From positions 786,552 to 850,551 of the forward strand of contig NZ_JASBQQ010000001.1 of the NCBI RefSeq assembly GCF_029961185.1: DNA of 64,000 bases, read 5' to 3'. The DNA comes from Albidovulum aestuarii. Lineage in GTDB: Bacteria; Pseudomonadota; Alphaproteobacteria; Rhodobacterales; Rhodobacteraceae. Shown piece after piece: positions 62,505 to 64,000 of the stretch. Under the pieces are notes generated by a model, which ran no database searches, was not told where the DNA came from, and saw only the letters and a list, made by a program, of their open reading frames with translations. Within the stretch, counting starts at the first letter, position 1; each line of letters opens with the position of its first letter. Made by a program: the position numbers and the translations under genes.

Positions 62505-63353
62505 ATGACCGAGATGAAGGAAGTGGCCGTCGGCGGGCTGACCGTCGGCAACGACCGGGTGTTGACCGTGATCGCGGGCCCTTGTCAGCTGGAAAGCGCC
62601 GATCACGCCCAGATGATCGCCGGGACGATGGCCGATGCCTGCGCGAAGGCCGGGGCGCAGTACATCTTCAAGGCCAGTTACGACAAGGCCAACCGCACCT
62701 CGTTGAAGGGTAAGCGCGGGATCGGGATGGAGGCGGGCCTTAAGGTGCTTGAGGGCGTGCGCGCCGCACTTGGTATGCCGGTCCTGACCGATATCCATGA
62801 TGCCGAGCAGGCGCGCATCGCAGCCGAAGTGGTCGACGTCATTCAGATCCCGGCCTTCCTCTGCCGCCAGACCGACCTGCTGCTTGCGGCGGGCGAGACC
62901 GGCTGTGTGATCAACATCAAGAAGGGCCAGTTTCTTGCCCCCTGGGACATGGACAATGTCGCAGCCAAGGTCGCAAGCACGGGCAATGAGAAGATCCTTC
63001 TGACCGAACGTGGCGCGAGCTTTGGTTACAATACGCTGGTCGCCGACATGCGCTCGCTGCCGCGGATGGCCAAGACAGGCTATCCGGTGATCATGGACGC
63101 GACCCATTCGGTCCAGCAACCGGGCGGTCAGGGCGGTTCCAGCGGCGGCCAGCGCGAATACGCCCCCGCCATGGCCCGCGCCGCCGTCAGCCTCGGTATC
63201 GCCGGGGTCTTTATCGAGACCCATCAAGCGCCTGATGCCGACCCGTTGATTTCCGACGGGCCAAACATGATCCCGCTCGACCAGATGCCGAAACTCATCG
63301 ACACGCTGATGGCGCTCGATCGGATTGCGAAGGCTGATCCGGTGCGGGTGTAG
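62505..63353 (+). CDS. kdsA: 3-deoxy-D-manno-octulosonate-8-phosphate synthase
   Basis: A protein of 282 residues that condenses PEP and arabinose-5-phosphate for Kdo. IAGPCQLES has Cys27, the mark of the metal-dependent class (metal-free enzymes have Asn), and KASYDKANRTSLKGKRG, TDIHDAEQA, NIKKGQFLAPWDM, and DATHSVQQPGGQG follow. GGAG 9 bp before the ATG. Kdo is needed for lipid A core and for the Kdo linker of KpsT/KpsE-exported capsules, which fits its position 10 bp after kpsE. Confidence 0.95.
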   Translation: MTEMKEVAVGGLTVGNDRVLTVIAGPCQLESADHAQMIAGTMADACAKAGAQYIFKASYDKANRTSLKGKRGIGMEAGLKVLEGVRAALGMPVLTDIHDAEQARIAAEVVDVIQIPAFLCRQTDLLLAAGETGCVINIKKGQFLAPWDMDNVAAKVASTGNEKILLTERGASFGYNTLVADMRSLPRMAKTGYPVIMDATHSVQQPGGQGGSSGGQREYAPAMARAAVSLGIAGVFIETHQAPDADPLISDGPNMIPLDQMPKLIDTLMALDRIAKADPVRV

Positions 63354-63370
63354 TGCCACCGGCGGACTGG

Positions 63371-64000
63371 TTACACCGCCTGCCCCGCCGCCCAACCCGA
63401 CGACCAGGCCCACTGGAAATTGTAGCCGCCAAGCCAGCCGGTCACATCCACCGCCTCGCCGATGAAATAGAGGCCCGGAACCGTGCGGGCCTCCATCGTG
63501 CGCGCGTCGAGCCCGCCCGTATCGACACCGCCCAGCGTCACTTCGGCGGTGCGGTACCCCTCTGAACCGACCGGTTTGACTTGCCAGCGGTTCACCGCAT
63601 CGCCAATCTGGTCGAGTACGGCATTCGACTGATCGGCCAGCCGCCCGGAAACCCCGGTCGCCTCAAGAACGATGCCAGCGACCTTCTCTGGCAAGTACCG
63701 GCCAAGCGCAGTCTGCACCGCGATGCGTCCACCAGCGCCCCGCAGCGCCTTCAACGCGGCGGCAACATCGCAGCCCCGCGCCAGATCGACCGTCAGGCTG
63801 TCGCCCTCGCGCCAGTAGGAACTGATCTGAAGAATCGACGGGCCCGACAGACCGCGATGGGTGAACAGAAGCCCCTCCTCAAAGGCAGTCCGGCCAAGCG
63901 TCACGCGTGCCTCGACCGACACCCCGGCAAGGGGGCGTAGTTTCTCAAGATCCTGTTCCGCGAATGTCAGGGGTACCAAAGCGGGGCGGATTTCGGTGAC
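63371..64000 (-). CDS. BaiN/RdsA-type (HI0933-like) NAD(P)/FAD oxidoreductase, C-terminal part
   Basis: The frame is open to the right edge, so only the C-terminal ~209 residues are seen; the N-terminal FAD-binding domain is outside. Family marks are FEEGLLFTHRGLSGPSILQI and, near the end, VPGLYFIGEAVDVTGWLGGY followed by NFQWAWSSGWAAGQ. The TTG at 63979 is internal. The true substrate of these flavoproteins is mostly unknown. Convergent with kdsA, with an 17-bp gap. Confidence 0.88.
   Translation of the reverse strand, partial: VTEIRPALVPLTFAEQDLEKLRPLAGVSVEARVTLGRTAFEEGLLFTHRGLSGPSILQISSYWREGDSLTVDLARGCDVAAALKALRGAGGRIAVQTALGRYLPEKVAGIVLEATGVSGRLADQSNAVLDQIGDAVNRWQVKPVGSEGYRTAEVTLGGVDTGGLDARTMEARTVPGLYFIGEAVDVTGWLGGYNFQWAWSSGWAAGQAV

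Overview
The window looks like chromosomal DNA of an alphaproteobacterium of the Rhodobacteraceae (Rhodobacter/Roseobacter type). The pointers are GC-rich coding with a matching codon bias, an ECF sigma factor beside a ChrR-type zinc anti-sigma factor and a lipid-modification locus of the kind known next to rpoE/chrR in Rhodobacter sphaeroides, a short second-type glutamyl-tRNA synthetase, a gcvT-gcvH-gcvP operon behind a tandem glycine riboswitch, and mreBCD-mrdA-rodA as one cell-shape operon. No photosynthesis gene, CRISPR array or intact mobile element is visible.

Layout. 1-9.3 kb: the end of a Crp/Fnr regulator, then rpoE-chrR, a secreted fasciclin-domain protein, and two divergent units (SDR + DUF1365; FAD amine-oxidase-like, cyclopropane-synthase-like methylase, chalcone-isomerase-like, MFS and DUF3833 proteins). 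9.3-10.4 kb: decayed phage DNA (terminase remnant) with a perfect 18-bp inverted repeat. 10.4-15 kb: cupin, GNAT, tRNA-Cys, rlmN and an orphan polytopic membrane protein. 15-26.7 kb: a catabolic locus with an acyl-CoA ligase, an acyl-CoA dehydrogenase, a spermidine-type ABC importer and a BKACE enzyme in one operon, a divergent GlxA-type regulator, and a phytanoyl-CoA-dioxygenase-like enzyme with a divergent LacI regulator. 26.7-31.4 kb: glycine cleavage system. 31.4-35.2 kb: GGCT-like protein, pepT, gltX and a zincin. 35.6-39.5 kb: outer-membrane barrel protein, secreted serine hydrolase and secreted metallo-beta-lactamase-fold protein. 39.5-47.3 kb: PfkB kinase, several exported or unknown proteins, nadE and a secreted 18-repeat MORN protein. 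47.5-49.2 kb: a leucine-rich leader peptide and leuA. 49.4-56 kb: mreB, mreC, mreD, mrdA, rodA and a ghrA-like reductase. 56-64 kb: SseB-like and UDG-like proteins, ArsR plus a Cu/Zn-type permease, nhaA with a structured leader, and kpsT-, kpsE- and kdsA-like capsule/Kdo genes, ending inside a BaiN-type flavoprotein.

How it fits together. The most striking signal is a set of five 30-nt elements, TGATCC-N18-TA(N4). They lie upstream of rpoE itself, the fasciclin gene, both divergent lipid-modification units, and a barrel/hydrolase operon 31 kb away. The last site shares an ungapped block of about 85 bp, running through the ribosome-binding region and start codon, with the site in front of the FAD gene. 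This suggests that a promoter plus translation-start cassette was duplicated and put the distant cell-envelope operon into the RpoE-ChrR (singlet-oxygen type) response. A second functional theme is possible quaternary-amine or amino-acid catabolism (BKACE, GlxA-type regulator, ligase and dehydrogenase) located beside glycine cleavage; its substrate cannot be read from the sequence.
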